Positions 9,924-20,091 of a stretch of 64,000 nucleotides of DNA are shown here, piece by piece (the first letter of the stretch is position 1; each line of letters begins with the position of its first letter). The position numbers and the translations under genes were made by a program. Under the pieces are notes generated by a model, which was given only the letters and a program-made list of their open reading frames with translations, searched no databases and had not been told where the DNA came from. Origin of the DNA: Stemphylium vesicarium (Eukaryota > Ascomycota > Dothideomycetes > Pleosporales > Pleosporaceae); the NCBI GenBank assembly GCA_004380135.1, contig QXCR01000010.1:310001-374000 (forward strand), given 5' to 3'.

Positions 9924-12825
9924 ATGCAGTTCAACCTTTTCGCGCCCGTTCAGGCTTTCCTGAGGCCTAAGAATCAGTTTTCGCTCTTCTTCGTGGCCTA
10001 TTTCGTCGCCAAACTCTTGCATCTTGGTAGTCACGCGGCTTCTTTGCCTATCGTTCTCTATCTTTTGTACTTTCCGACTTTCCTTCTTCCAGATATCTTA
10101 CTCCTTTTCGGCAGTAAAGTTCTCATCTATACACAACATGGAGGGCAGACATCCGCCATTCGAAAAGCTATTGGAGGCCTTCTAGCGTAAGTTGTTCCCC
10201 CTAGCGCCTCTATCCAAATTGCGTCCTGACCTTTCTCCCATCAGCATCTTCACAGCAGGTTGTGCCGCAGCAGAAATTTCTTTTTTCATAGAGACTGGAG
10301 GAGAGATCCAATGGATGGCCGCCAGTCGAGTCCTCGGGGGTAGTGGAGGCCTAGGCCTGTTGTTGTCTGGTTTACCATCCATGAGCGCAGCATTCGCCGT
10401 TCTCTACACGATTGCGTGGATCATCACGCCAAGATTGTACGACGTGGTTGACCGTGTAGTGGAGAGGATCAGCTCATCGTTCCGCTGGATCTACCGTTCA
10501 ACTAAGAGAGCACCTGATGTCAAGGAAGATCGGGTTCCTCTCATCACTCTGGGAGATGACCAAGATTCACCGCCCCTTGTCCTTGAGCGGCCTATAAGAC
10601 GAGTTCCAAGCACAAGGGAAGCCCTTGCTGTATGCTTCACCACATTAACTGCCATTATTGTGGTGATTGTGCTTCAAAGCGTACGGCCAACGTCACCACC
10701 GTATTCACATATGTCGGGCTCATTACCAATTACACTCATTGAAGCTGCATGGTTCCAGCCCATCAACTCTGAGTTTTGCCTACCACATCCCGTCGAGGCT
10801 GCACTCTTCCCCTATGAGCGGCTCAGTGGGTTTTACAAACGGACCATGCCCCCCGACTGGGTGCCGCAATCCAGTGTATGTAGCAGGACGAATGGTTCTA
10901 GACCTCCACCCTGGCAAAAACACCCAGGTGACGAAAAATCACCATATAAGGGCGTGTTGCTCGAATTGGGAGATTCGGTCAAAGTTGTAAGGGACATGTT
11001 CGATCTTGACCATTCGCCTCTGGTAGACTTTCCACAGGGTCCACCAGGTTTATCACATGACACGGGCCCACTTGAATATCCTGGTCATGGTCATCAAGGT
11101 GGCTATACACCAGTATGCGATCCGCTTAAACTCTCAAACCTGGAAGCGGGCGTACTCCCGAGTCTCACAGCAAGCATGGGAAATGCGAAACCAAAGATCA
11201 AGAATATCCTTCTCCTTACGCTTGAGAGTACAAGGAAAGATATGTTTCCCCTCAAAAAGAACAGCCACGCATACAAGACGATTTTGGCGACCTACAAGTC
11301 CCCCAATGCGACTGCAGAGCTTGACGCAAAGCTGGCAGCTCTTACTGATACTGCAGCTTTCCTTTCCGGAGAATCGAATGGATTTGGATTACCTCAGAAG
11401 GACGTCCCTGAACAATCCTGGCGGGCTGCATTTAAACATGATATGGGCGCAATCAATGTAGATGGAGCAATAACACAGGCAGCTTATACTTTCAAGAGTC
11501 TTGTTAGTAGTCACTGTGGTGTGGAGCCATTACCCGTCGATTTCACCGAGGAATTCAAAGCTCGCATCTACCAGGCCTGTTTGCCACAAATAGTCGAAAA
11601 ATTAAGCCCAGGCGCAAGTGAGACGAAACCGGATCAGAAGCATGACCATCTTCGTAGCAGAGACAAAAAAGAAGATTATAGATCCTTAGACTGGTCATCA
11701 GCTCTTGTGCAGTCGGTTATAGATCAATTCGATAACCAGGATCTACTGGACGAGCAAATGGGATTCAAACACGTCATTACCGAAGCAACCATTTCCGATG
11801 AGAAGTCAAAGTACTTTCCTCCAAAACAGCCCTGGATCAATTACTTCGGATATGCGGAAACTGAAACTTTTGGCTACCTCCACGATCTTTTCGTTGATGG
11901 ACAGCAGCAAGGTAAACGAGTGTTTGTGTCTCATATCACAAGCTCGACCCATCATCCCTTTGCAACACCCAAGGATTGGGTGGGAAGAAGGACATACATG
12001 GAAAAACAGCATTGGCGCACCCACGACCCTTTTGAGGATTACCTGAACGCGATCAAGTATCAGGACGAATGGATCGCGGACATCTTCCAAATGCTTCACG
12101 ATACCGGGGCTCTTAGTGAAACGCTCGTGGTCATGGCCGGAGACCACGGTCTCGCATTCAAATCGCCTGACCAGAGCCATTCCGCAGTCAATAACGGCCA
12201 CATTTCGAATTTTGCGATACCACTTCTCTTTGTGCACCCCGATCTTCCTCGCATTCAGATCAACGCTTCGACAACACCCTTGTCCATCATACCGACTGTT
12301 CTAGATCTTTTGCAGGAAACTGATTCGCTTTCCCCAGAGGCCGCCAAAATAGCGAGCGAACTTCTTCCCAGCTACCAAGGCAACTCGTTGATTCGAAACC
12401 TAGACTTCAATATTCGGAAAACAGACGGGACAGTGGCGGAAGCATTCTTTCAACCGTTCCACTTCTCTGTTATCAACCCTGGTGGCTCTCTTCTCGCCAT
12501 CAGCGACGCTGCCACTACCTTCCGACTCGTTCTACCTCTCTGTTCGACGATTCCACTACGATTTACAGATACTACTATCGATCCCAATGAAGCGGATCCC
12601 ATCATTGCATGGACCATGGACAAGCTAGTCGCAATGATCCAGGTTAGGCACGGAGCCGTAGCCAAGGATTGGGTTCAACTAGCTGAAGAGTTAGGACGAT
12701 GGTGGTTCTGGAACCAGCGGGAAAAATGGGGTTACTGGGGTGTTGCGCGAAGCACAAGCAGAGGTGGTGGTGAGAGGGGCGGTAAGGGGCAGATTAAACA
12801 TAAGCATTGGTGGGAAACTAAGTAG
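9924..12825 (+). CDS. Membrane-anchored sulfatase / LTA-synthase-like protein
   Basis: Two exons, 9924-10186 and 10245-12825. The 58-nt intron (GTAAGT donor, TCAG acceptor) splits an Ala codon. The product has about 947 residues. Four hydrophobic segments lie in the first 230 residues (near 20-40, 45-80, 110-150 and 210-230). A large soluble domain follows. It carries LLLTLESTRKDMF near residue 414, where the alkaline-phosphatase superfamily has its nucleophile and metal site, and MAGDHGLAF near residue 720, a metal-binding GDHG. A late segment, TPLSIIPTVLDLL, is typical of sulfatases and LtaS-like enzymes. The likely role is a metal-dependent phosphoryl- or sulfuryl-transfer enzyme facing the lumen or outside; the substrate is unknown. 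The frame is intact although the gene sits in a repeat-rich block next to a dead transposon. Confidence 0.8.
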
Positions 12826-13230
12826 ACTTAATGACATAGGCTAGCTTTGAATACCAAAAAAAAATTGTTTATAATAATTATAAAATGAAAACTTTGAAGT
12901 TCTAATATATATAAGGTGCGTCTCTAAGTAAAGAGACATACTATATTCTAAGACAAGTTAATAGTTTAGAGCTTTAGCGCCTTCTAACGAGAAGAGCAGC
13001 TGTATCTGTGGAGGTTAGTGCAAGTAGTGCGCATGCAGGAAGAATTGAAGGATTGAACTCAGGTTGTATTGTGTGAGGCTACAAACAGAATATGTAGGTT
13101 GGTGACAGCAAACAGCGCTAGTCCTAGATAGGCATAGCTCGCTAAGGTGAGTAGCCGCGAGGAGGTGAAGAGGAGGAGCAGTAGAGACCCCAAACCGTGA
13201 CAGTATCTAATAAGGCAACTTTCATTGCGG
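12826..13230. other. AT-rich intergenic spacer
   Basis: Immediately downstream of the sulfatase-like gene the sequence turns AT-rich (12840-12970, with ataatataaggt-like words). It continues to the TA target of the transposon at 13231. No gene is seen. Confidence 0.5.
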
Positions 13231-13297
13231 TAACGTAGTTTATAAGCGAGTCGGCCATACAAGCGAGTCGGCCACCCCACCAACTTTGCGCACCTCT
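13231..13297 (+). repeat. Left terminal inverted repeat of the Fot1/pogo element
   Basis: It is the reverse complement of 15174-15240 with one difference at position 8 (G versus A). Each TIR contains the 14-bp word aagcgagtcggcca twice in tandem, 17 bp apart. Such doubled sites are usual as transposase-binding sites in this superfamily. Confidence 0.92.
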
Positions 13298-13313
13298 CTT
13301 ACCTCATCCTACA

Positions 13314-15117
13314 ATGGCTCCACGTACAGCCTCTCAAACTACATTAAATAAAGCAGATATCTACCTTACCCTCTTATCTCTTAATGCTAGCCAAATTTAG
13401 AGTAATTAACGCGCTACTACTATCTTTAACGTTCTAAGAACAACGCTAGGCGACCGACGCGCTAGAAAGCCTGCCCGACGCGATTGCCAGCCTAACTCGA
13501 GGAAGCTTACCCAGCGAGAGGAGGAGGTAATTGTTAGACATATACTTGACTTGGATACACGTGGATTCGCGCCTACGTACGCTGCTGTACGTGGTATGGC
13601 TGATAAGCTGCTCGCTGCGCGTAGCGCAGGTCAGGTTGGCGTCCACTGGCCGCGCAACTTTGTCAAGCGTATAGACAGTCTTACGACGCGTTTCAATCGA
13701 GCGTACGATAGGTAGAGAGCTCTATGCGAGAATCATATGTTGATTAGAAGCTAGTTTAAGCTTATAGAGGAGATAAAGGCTAAGTATAGTATTTACGATA
13801 ATAATGTCTATAACTTTAACGAGGCTAGCTTTATAATAGGTAAGATTACGACTTAGCTCGTTGTAATAGGGTTAGAGAGGAGAGGCAGGCCAAAGAGTAT
13901 CTAGCCAGGCAATCGCGAGTGGGTGACGGCAATCGCTGCGATTAACGCTGCTGGCTGGTCAGTCCCGCCGTTCCTCATCTTCGCTGGCCAGTATTATCTA
14001 TCTGCCTAGTACGAGGAAGCAGAGATCCCACGCGACTGGGCAATCGCAGTTAGCGATAATAGCTAGACAAATAACGAGCTTAGAGTAGAATAGCTTAAGC
14101 ACTTTAACGCTCACACGAAGACCCGTGTCGTCGGTGCGCGTCGCCTGCTTATCTTTGACGGCCATGAGAGCCACCACTCCCTTGAGTTCCAAGAGCTCTG
14201 CAAGGAGAACAATATCTACACGCTCTGCATGCTGCCTCAATCATCCCACCTGCTGCAGCCGCTTGACGTTGGCTGCTTCTCGCCATTAAAGCGCGCGTAC
14301 AGCCGTGAGGTAGAGAGCCTGATCCGCCACCACATCAACCACATCACCAAGCTTGAGTTCCTGCCAGCGTTCAAGGCAGCGTTTAGTCGATCGTTCATGT
14401 CGCAGGCCAAGCGTTGTCGGGAACCTTATTATTAATAACGCCGTGCGATGACCTTTATATATGCTCAGCTAGGATGCTACATTCAATACAACATACACTC
14501 TTTCCTAATTTTTCTGTCCACAATACCCGCACCCTACCGTGCGACAGTTCACCTCAGCCAATAACTGCTTAGCCTTTCGAGGCGCAGGCCTTGTGCCTCT
14601 CCAACCAGACGTTGTACTGTCAAAGCTTGACGTGCAGCTGCGTACGCCTACTCCAGCTGCTCTCCCAGAGGCTCCTTGGGAGGCTCGTACGCCGAGCAAC
14701 GTACGCGAGCTTGAAGCTCAATCAACCTTAATTAGTGATCGCGTGCGACGGCATAAGAGCTTATTACTAGTTTCAATTATTTAGGCGATTAGCTAGCTTA
14801 AGAAGGGTACTAAGGTAATAATACTCTCAGCTAAGCTAATGCGCGATTAGATTACTAGTCTTAAGAAGGCTAATAAGGCAGCGTCAGCACGTAAACAGCG
14901 TAAAAAAAAGCGTATACAGCAGCGAGGGGTCTTGATAAAGGGAGCTGGCGAGGATCTACTCGCTCAACAAGAGGCTGATCAGCAGATTGCTCGTGAAGAG
15001 CGTCAAGGAGGAGAGCAATTCGGCCGCAGTCGCCAGGCTCTCGCGCGCTGCAAGAGGTGCAGACAGGCTAGGCACAACTCGCGTACGTGCAAAAAAGATA
15101 CTTTAGATACTGCTTAA
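13314..15117 (+). pseudogene. Fot1/pogo transposase, degraded
   Basis: The ATG at 13314 (MAPRTASQTTL) starts a frame with a CENP-B-type DNA-binding part (FAPTYAAVRGMADKLL, then HWPRNFVKR). The DDE catalytic part follows. The second and third catalytic Asp are visible (LIFDGHESH, near 14155, and QPLDVGCFSPLK, near 14260). At the first site the sequence reads NFNEAS where the family has NFDE, so the catalytic Asp has become Asn. Almost all stops are TAG and sit where relatives have Trp or Gln, and both kinds of change are TpA-creating. An unrelated stretch of roughly 120-150 bp interrupts the frame near 14410-14560 and shifts it. The tail has RCKRCRQARHNSRTC, a zinc-knuckle-like motif. This is established family knowledge plus direct reading. 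Confidence 0.9.
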
Positions 15118-15173
15118 TTCACACTACTAATATCTATGTATTTAACTATTGCGTTGTTAAGATATACGCTTAT

Positions 15174-15240
15174 AGAGGTGCGCAAAGTTGGTGGGGTGGC
15201 CGACTCGCTTGTATGGCCGACTCGCTTATAAATTACGTTA
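15174..15240 (-). repeat. Right terminal inverted repeat of the Fot1/pogo element
   Basis: Reverse complement of 13231-13297 over 67 bp with one mismatch, ending in the TA dinucleotide shared with the left end. Confidence 0.92.
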
Positions 15241-15272
15241 CTCTCTACACAACCTAAGTAAACCACGAGCTT

Positions 15273-15331
15273 GTTCTCCGTGCACAGACCTAATTACTAC
15301 TAGTTAGCTGATGTTTATGGTGTCACTGCAG
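15273..15331 (+). repeat. Direct repeat, copy B
   Basis: Second copy of the repeat at 8683-8740, same orientation, 33 bp outside the right end of the Fot1/pogo element. The copies share gttctccgtgcacag and ttactactagttagct. Confidence 0.75.
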
Positions 15332-16237
15332 CCGCATTGACCCTCTAGGTACCTACTTAGGTGGTGTTATGGGCGGAAAGAGGCCTACTAACGAGTATGC
15401 ATTTGCTCCTATATACAGAATAAGAAAGGTAGAGAAAAGAAGTGTAAATGTCCTCCTCTATACGGTACTTATCCTTTGCGCTACCTCTATGCTAGTCTTC
15501 CGTGCTAGCCTTAAGTAGAGGAGTAGTAGTACTTAGGCGTAGCCCCTTACAGGTAGGTACTGCGGCATCTTCCTATTATATAATTAGTGATGGAACGCAC
15601 TACTCTAGATTAGGTGCAGATGCTGAAAATATCCAGAATCCGTTTCACTTCTCTTCTCCCGCTACTACCACTAACCTAGTCTTCTCCGCAGTTTTCTCTG
15701 TGAATACCTGTATCTGCACGGCTGATCATGTTGCGGTGTAGAATGTAGCAAATCAAAGTGTAACTGCGCGAAGCAGTAGTGAGAGTATGAAGTGTATTGT
15801 TGTTGTGTTGTTGTAGCTACGACGCGCGCAGCTATATATACCCTCTGTTTACATGACGTATCTCTGATGCCAGCAAGAGCAGAAGGTGCTCATGGAGTGG
15901 AAGGAGGAGAGCAGGACAACGCACGTGGCACACGTGACGTGCCCACCTCACAAACCGTCACAGATCAAATCTCTAGCAGCGCTATGTCAGCCTGCAGCTC
16001 TCCTGAGCCAATTGCGTACCTCCAGCGCCACTAATTAGCCAACCCATAACGGTGAATCAGCCTAGTCGGATCTACCTTGGGCACGAGCATTTGCAGAACT
16101 CCTTTATCTTACGAACTAGTGCATATTTAGTGATGGGAACTGACTCAATGACGGTGGAAGCGGTGTAAGACGGGCGGGGGGTGATGACGCAGGGGATCCG
16201 CAGTGGCTACAATGTTGCAGTTTTGCAGTGTAACGGA

Positions 16238-16307
<70 letters not shown>

Positions 16308-16731
16308 GCTACTACTCTTGCGTCTATTTCAGCCCGGACTGATCTCAAAATGAGCATGCGGGCGATGTGTAACGGACAAGGGGCAGATATTAGCAGGTAG
16401 TTAGTTGACGGTTCGGAGTTGCATCTGTGCCTTTATCCTGCCATTAGCCAAAAGACACACATTTCGGTTAACGGCGCTTATGTTTTGGCTCTAATCGCCT
16501 AACATTACCTCTCCTCTTACCTTTGGTCCTTTTGCAAAATTCACTGCCCAATTGGGTAAGTTTACTTGTATCCGGAAGCGTCGGATATGGTTAGTTCATA
16601 CACGTAGAGGATCATTGAGTGTAGATATAAAATGATGCCTATGTCCTGAGCAACTAGTGAGTTACAACATCAGCCTCTCATTCAACTTGCTTGGAGTTTA
16701 TTCTCAGTTGCAAACATATCGAACACTCAAC
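15332..16731. other. Repeat-derived intergenic sequence, no gene
   Basis: About 1.4 kb without a supported gene, except for the microsatellite at 16239-16316. A stretch starting tgttatgggcgg near 15367 has the look of a retrotransposon LTR start, but I cannot find a matching end or second copy. Just upstream of 16732 lie the promoter and leader of the small secreted protein gene. Confidence 0.4.
16239..16316 (+). repeat. (ACT)n trinucleotide microsatellite
   Basis: About 26 near-perfect ACT units with one G interruption close to the right end (gct). It is not inside a recognised gene. The long Thr or Val tracts in translated frames here are artefacts of it. Confidence 0.95.
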
Positions 16732-16890
16732 ATGAAGTTTATCTCGCTTACCGTCTTTCTTTTCGCGCCACTCATTGTCCGCGCTTTTACTGGCGGCATC
16801 TACAACTCTATGGAGGAGTGTAACGGGGTAGGGGGTAAAGAGGGTAAATGTCAGCCTGCAGTAAGATCTGTCCTCAATCCAAATGGCTAG
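16732..16890 (+). CDS. Candidate small secreted protein
   Basis: The ATG at 16732, after an AACACTCAAC leader, opens a 52-residue frame. Residues 1-18 (MKFISLTVFLFAPLIVRA) form a textbook signal peptide with a cleavage site after VRA. The short mature part is Gly-rich and holds Cys residues near 29 and 40 (MEECNG and GKCQP). A good intron is available: donor GTAAGA at 16861, branch point GGCTAAC, acceptor GTGCAG at 16925. Splicing there would replace the last ten residues, and the new end depends on the exact acceptor. One alternative reading frame beyond it is Gly-rich with another Cys. Small size, signal peptide, Cys and position beside repeats are the usual profile of a fungal effector candidate, but nothing here proves expression or function. 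Confidence 0.45.
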   Translation: MKFISLTVFLFAPLIVRAFTGGIYNSMEECNGVGGKEGKCQPAVRSVLNPNG

Positions 16891-17292
16891 CAATGACATT
16901 AACCGGCTAACTAAATCTAGTGCAGAGACCAAGGCGCTTCTTACGACGGATGTGGTAGGGGTAGTGGAGGCGAATTTAGCCTGTGAGTAAATAAAGATCC
17001 CCTTCTTATTTATTGCTAGCTTGCAACTAACAAGTTTACAAATTATTATTGCAACTGCAAACTATAGATAATTGTGCTCAAGCGCATAGGCAGCAGCGCG
17101 TGTTGCGGGTGTGTGCCCGGTCTGGAAAGAAAGAAGTCGAAGGAATGCGTTGTAAGCCTTGGGCGTGTTGGGATCAAAAGCATCTATCGAAGCAGGCAAA
17201 TGCTTCTTAGCAATACTAACAGTTATCTGCCTGTACTTAATTGTAATAAGACGAATAAGGGACCTAGCATTGCTTTCTTTAGACACCAATGA
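16891..17292. other. Intergenic, ambiguous
   Basis: Holds the possible second exon of the small secreted protein gene. A minus-strand frame at 17062-17343 (no ATG start) has moderately protein-like composition but nothing recognisable, and its upper end overlaps the better-supported broken gene that follows on the plus strand. Confidence 0.35.
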
Positions 17293-18583
17293 CATGTTGA
17301 TGTAGAAAAGCATCCCGACACACTGCCGCAGAGTACTTTCCACAGCGACCCATCAATTTGTCCGCACAGGCTTTACATCAATGACAATCAGATCAAGACT
17401 CCCGGGTTCCAGGCTCTAATTTTACGCCTCACGCCACAGTTCCTGCACGCCAAGGTCAATAATCCTCTTGGTTTTCATCGCTCCTTGCCCGACTGGATCG
17501 CTGGCATGTATAGCGGCGGGATGAAGGAAACCAACCTGACTATAATGTATGGCATTACCAGCCTACCTAACGGTTGCAAGGATAAGATCTTCTTTTCAAC
17601 TCTGTGCAGGAATTTGTGGCATACTGGGACATGAAGTTATTCTTAGCGCTCTTTTCACGAGCACCCCCGTCTCCAACATCGTCAAACGCCTAGATGAGGA
17701 CTCGTTCGCCGCGCTGAGTACAGGCTCAGACATTCATTGCCAGATAATAGCTGCAATCGCTCTACACCGTGCCGACTATGTGGAGATGCTGCTCCTGCAG
17801 CTCGATTCTCATGCCGAAAAGTACCTGGTATTCGGCAGCCCTCTGATCAACGCCGCCATCAAGCTGAAAAACCTGGATATTGTGGAAAAGATAGTCAAGT
17901 ACCTCCAGAGGTACAGTTTCACATATTCAGAAGTGCGAGATGTTCTGCTCACCGATCCATCCATGGCCTTCCCCATCCACGAGGCAATCCGCACAGCCAT
18001 CCTCTACAACAGCCACGACATCCTGGAACAACTCGCGACCCTCATATAAAACCGTTCCAGACCTGCTGCACCCGCCGACTTCAACGATTGGATCTGGCTA
18101 GTGGCCCGAAATTCGAACTACAAGGTGCTCGAATCTCTCGACAAGATACAGCCCCAGCGGCAATGGAAGCTAAGCTTCAGCGCCATAACCGAGCTCTGCA
18201 AAACCGAAAAATACGACATGATCCATTTTGCTTTCGCTCATAGCAACTACAACCACAGCCACGGGTCTTCGCGCTGGCACCCCTTCCACGTCGCCGTGCG
18301 GAATGGCATTGACGCCGCGCAAGCTGTTTACGACACCGGCAACCACAATGTCAATGAGACGGTCAAATGTGACTTCTACGCGAACTGGAATGAGCCTGTG
18401 ACGGCGCTTGACGTCGCAATCTATCAGGACGATACGGCGACGATGAAGTGGCTGTTGGAAAAGGGGGCGGAGTATCAGAGAAGGTTCCCGCTGGCGTGGA
18501 TGTCGGGGAGGGTTTACAACTGCATCCGTCGCAAGGCAACCATGAACCATCGGGTTAACAAGAAGTTGCCGTCGTTTGAATAG
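17293..18583 (+). pseudogene. Second ankyrin-type repeat gene, broken by a frameshift and an in-frame TAA
   Basis: Coding character starts in one frame at 17293 (HVDVEKHPDTLPQS) and runs to a TGA at 17632. It then continues in the next frame from about 17625 (GHEVILSALFTST) to 18046, where a TAA at 18047-18049 interrupts it. The same frame stays coding to 18583. No intron consensus explains either break. The part after 17690 aligns with the broken gene at 6474-7637: a GSDIHCQIIAAIAL unit matches its GDLTHCDKIIAAMSV, and DWIWLVARNSNY matches DWIRQAVLEGKI just after each stop. The end contains ALDVAIYQDDTATMKWLLEKGAEY, of which the VTALDVAI / WLLEKGA core is typical of ankyrin repeats. Function is unknown; in fungi such proteins often serve as binding scaffolds. 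The start of the gene is not resolved. Confidence 0.55.
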
Positions 18584-19020
18584 TATCAGGCTATGAGTAT
18601 AGAGGCGCAGATGGGGTTCACGTTTCAAGCCGTGGAGTAGGCACATTAGTCCGGTCACGAACTGGGGAATTGTTTTTACTGTCTTGGTTTTTTTTTCTGG
18701 GGGCTAAGCAAACGACATGGTGTTTGTCACGCTTTCTTGGCCGTATAGTGTATGGGTGGTTCATGGGCTCAAATATGAAGGCTTGCTGTCTTGTCTAGTT
18801 TCCTATGATTATGTTCCTCCTCCTGATCTCCCTCCTCAGCCTCTACGCCGACTTCCCTTTCTTATCTAACCTCCTGCAGTTCGATCACGCGCTGCTGCAG
18901 CCTTCGTAAAGATCTCTCGATTCCACTTCGTAGGTTTTGCACACGGATTTCCATTTCATTCAGTGTGTACTGGGGGTTCGCGGTCGGACTGTCGGGGTGG
19001 GGTAAAGGCAACGAAGCATG
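18584..19020. other. Intergenic between convergent genes
   Basis: About 440 bp between the 3' ends of the broken ankyrin gene and the minus-strand gene ending at 19021. It has T- and CT-rich stretches and no gene. Confidence 0.5.
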
Positions 19021-20091
19021 CTACCTTTCGTGGGTTTGGGCACGGTGTTCCTCAAGCTGCATGAGGGCAACTTCAACGGCACTAGTGGGATTTCATGTAA
19101 GCAAATTGTATTCATGTGCGACGAGCGAACGAGATACATACATTGGGTTGGGATTATCGTCAGCCAGTAGATCGTCTAGATTTGCTTGTGCGTCCGCGAT
19201 GAGTACTTGAAATTGATCTTGTGTGGGTCGCTCGTTCTGCGACGGATTTCCTCCTTCGTCATGGCTTTGCTCGTTGGCCCCGTCGGCAGCACGTAGCCGA
19301 CTTGGGCCTGCCAGATGACTCAGGAGACCGTCGATGGTATGCGGAGAAGGTGCTGGGACCAAAGCGTTGCGCCGCGCAGGAGGACTAAAGGAAGTAGCCA
19401 TGAAGGCTACTTCGTCGGTCTTAATATTCTGCTTCCAGTACAATTTGTCGGTTCGTGGGTCTCTGGCGTGGGTTTGCTGGTTGGCGACGTATAGGCTGAT
19501 ATATCCATCGCGGACATCCGCATATGTGTCTAAGCCCTGCGAGCGCATGTAGTAGCATAGGCGTAACGCGTCTTTGGCTCGGGGTCGCTTATCTCCCGCG
19601 ATGCTCTGCGTCCATACAAGAGCTTGCTGTGGAGTGAGTACGTCCGAAGCGTGTTTCCCCAGCCACTTCAGAAGACTGCGCTGTATTTTGATATATGCGA
19701 GGGTGATTTCGGTACCTTCTGCTTCCTTTGCTTCGTCGTAGATGGTCCTTGGGAGTAAGGAAACGAGTGTAGTGACGGGCTTCTTGGGCCCTTGCTGCTC
19801 TGGCGCAGGGACAGCGGCGACGGTTGGATCATCGGCCACGGGCTGTGGGACATGTTCGCCGGGTGAAGAAGGCATCTGCATGGGAGGAAGTCCTTCAAGA
19901 CCGTTAGTTCGCAATAGACGTGTATACTCAGCCATAAATGTGTTGAAGTCCTCCACGCTCGAACGTCGTGCCCGATTCTCACCAAGAGTATCAGGACGGA
20001 TAGGAGATGCTCTCTGTGAGCGGCGCGAAAACTCCCTGATATGGCCGTTGACTCTAGCAAGGCGCCAATCGATGGGCTCGTTGTCGGACAT
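19021..20091 (-). CDS. Hypothetical protein, 336 residues
   Basis: Two exons on the minus strand, 19142-20091 and 19021-19081. The 60-nt intron (GTATGT donor, CTAG acceptor) splits an Ile codon, and splicing replaces an unlikely tail with a clean helical end, VALMQLEEHRAQTHER. The start at 20091 (MSDNEPIDWRLARV) follows an ACCAAC context. Upstream in-frame codons look like leader. The protein has a basic N-terminus, a Pro/Ala-rich linker near residues 75-110, a helical middle region (YIKIQRSLLKWLGKHASD, then DALRLCYYMRSQGLDTY) and a disordered Ser/Asn/Gln-rich stretch before the last helix. No signal peptide, membrane span or known catalytic motif. I do not recognise the family. Confidence 0.75.

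Larger units (their letters stand above)
13231..15240 (+). mobile_element. Fot1/pogo (Tc1-mariner superfamily) DNA transposon, inactivated
   Basis: A 2,010-bp element, counted with its flanking TA dinucleotides (the usual Tc1-mariner target duplication). It is bounded by 67-bp inverted repeats that differ at one base. The single internal gene (13314-15117) encodes a CENP-B-like helix-turn-helix plus a DDE transposase and ends in a zinc-knuckle-like tail. Size, TA target, long terminal repeats and protein order fit the Fot1/pogo group common in filamentous ascomycetes. It carries at least nine in-frame stops and one frame break, so it cannot act on its own, though its ends look mobilisable in principle. 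Confidence 0.92.

Noticed and set aside
15367..16030. Possible solo LTR starting tgttatgggcgg
   Set aside because: No matching CA-ending terminus, target duplication or second copy could be found in the window.
16145..16400. Proteins with long Thr or Val runs on both strands
   Set aside because: These are translations of the (ACT)n microsatellite.
17062..17343. Minus-strand frame with moderate coding character
   Set aside because: It has no ATG start and overlaps the plus-strand coding trace of the broken ankyrin-type gene, which has a detectable paralogue.
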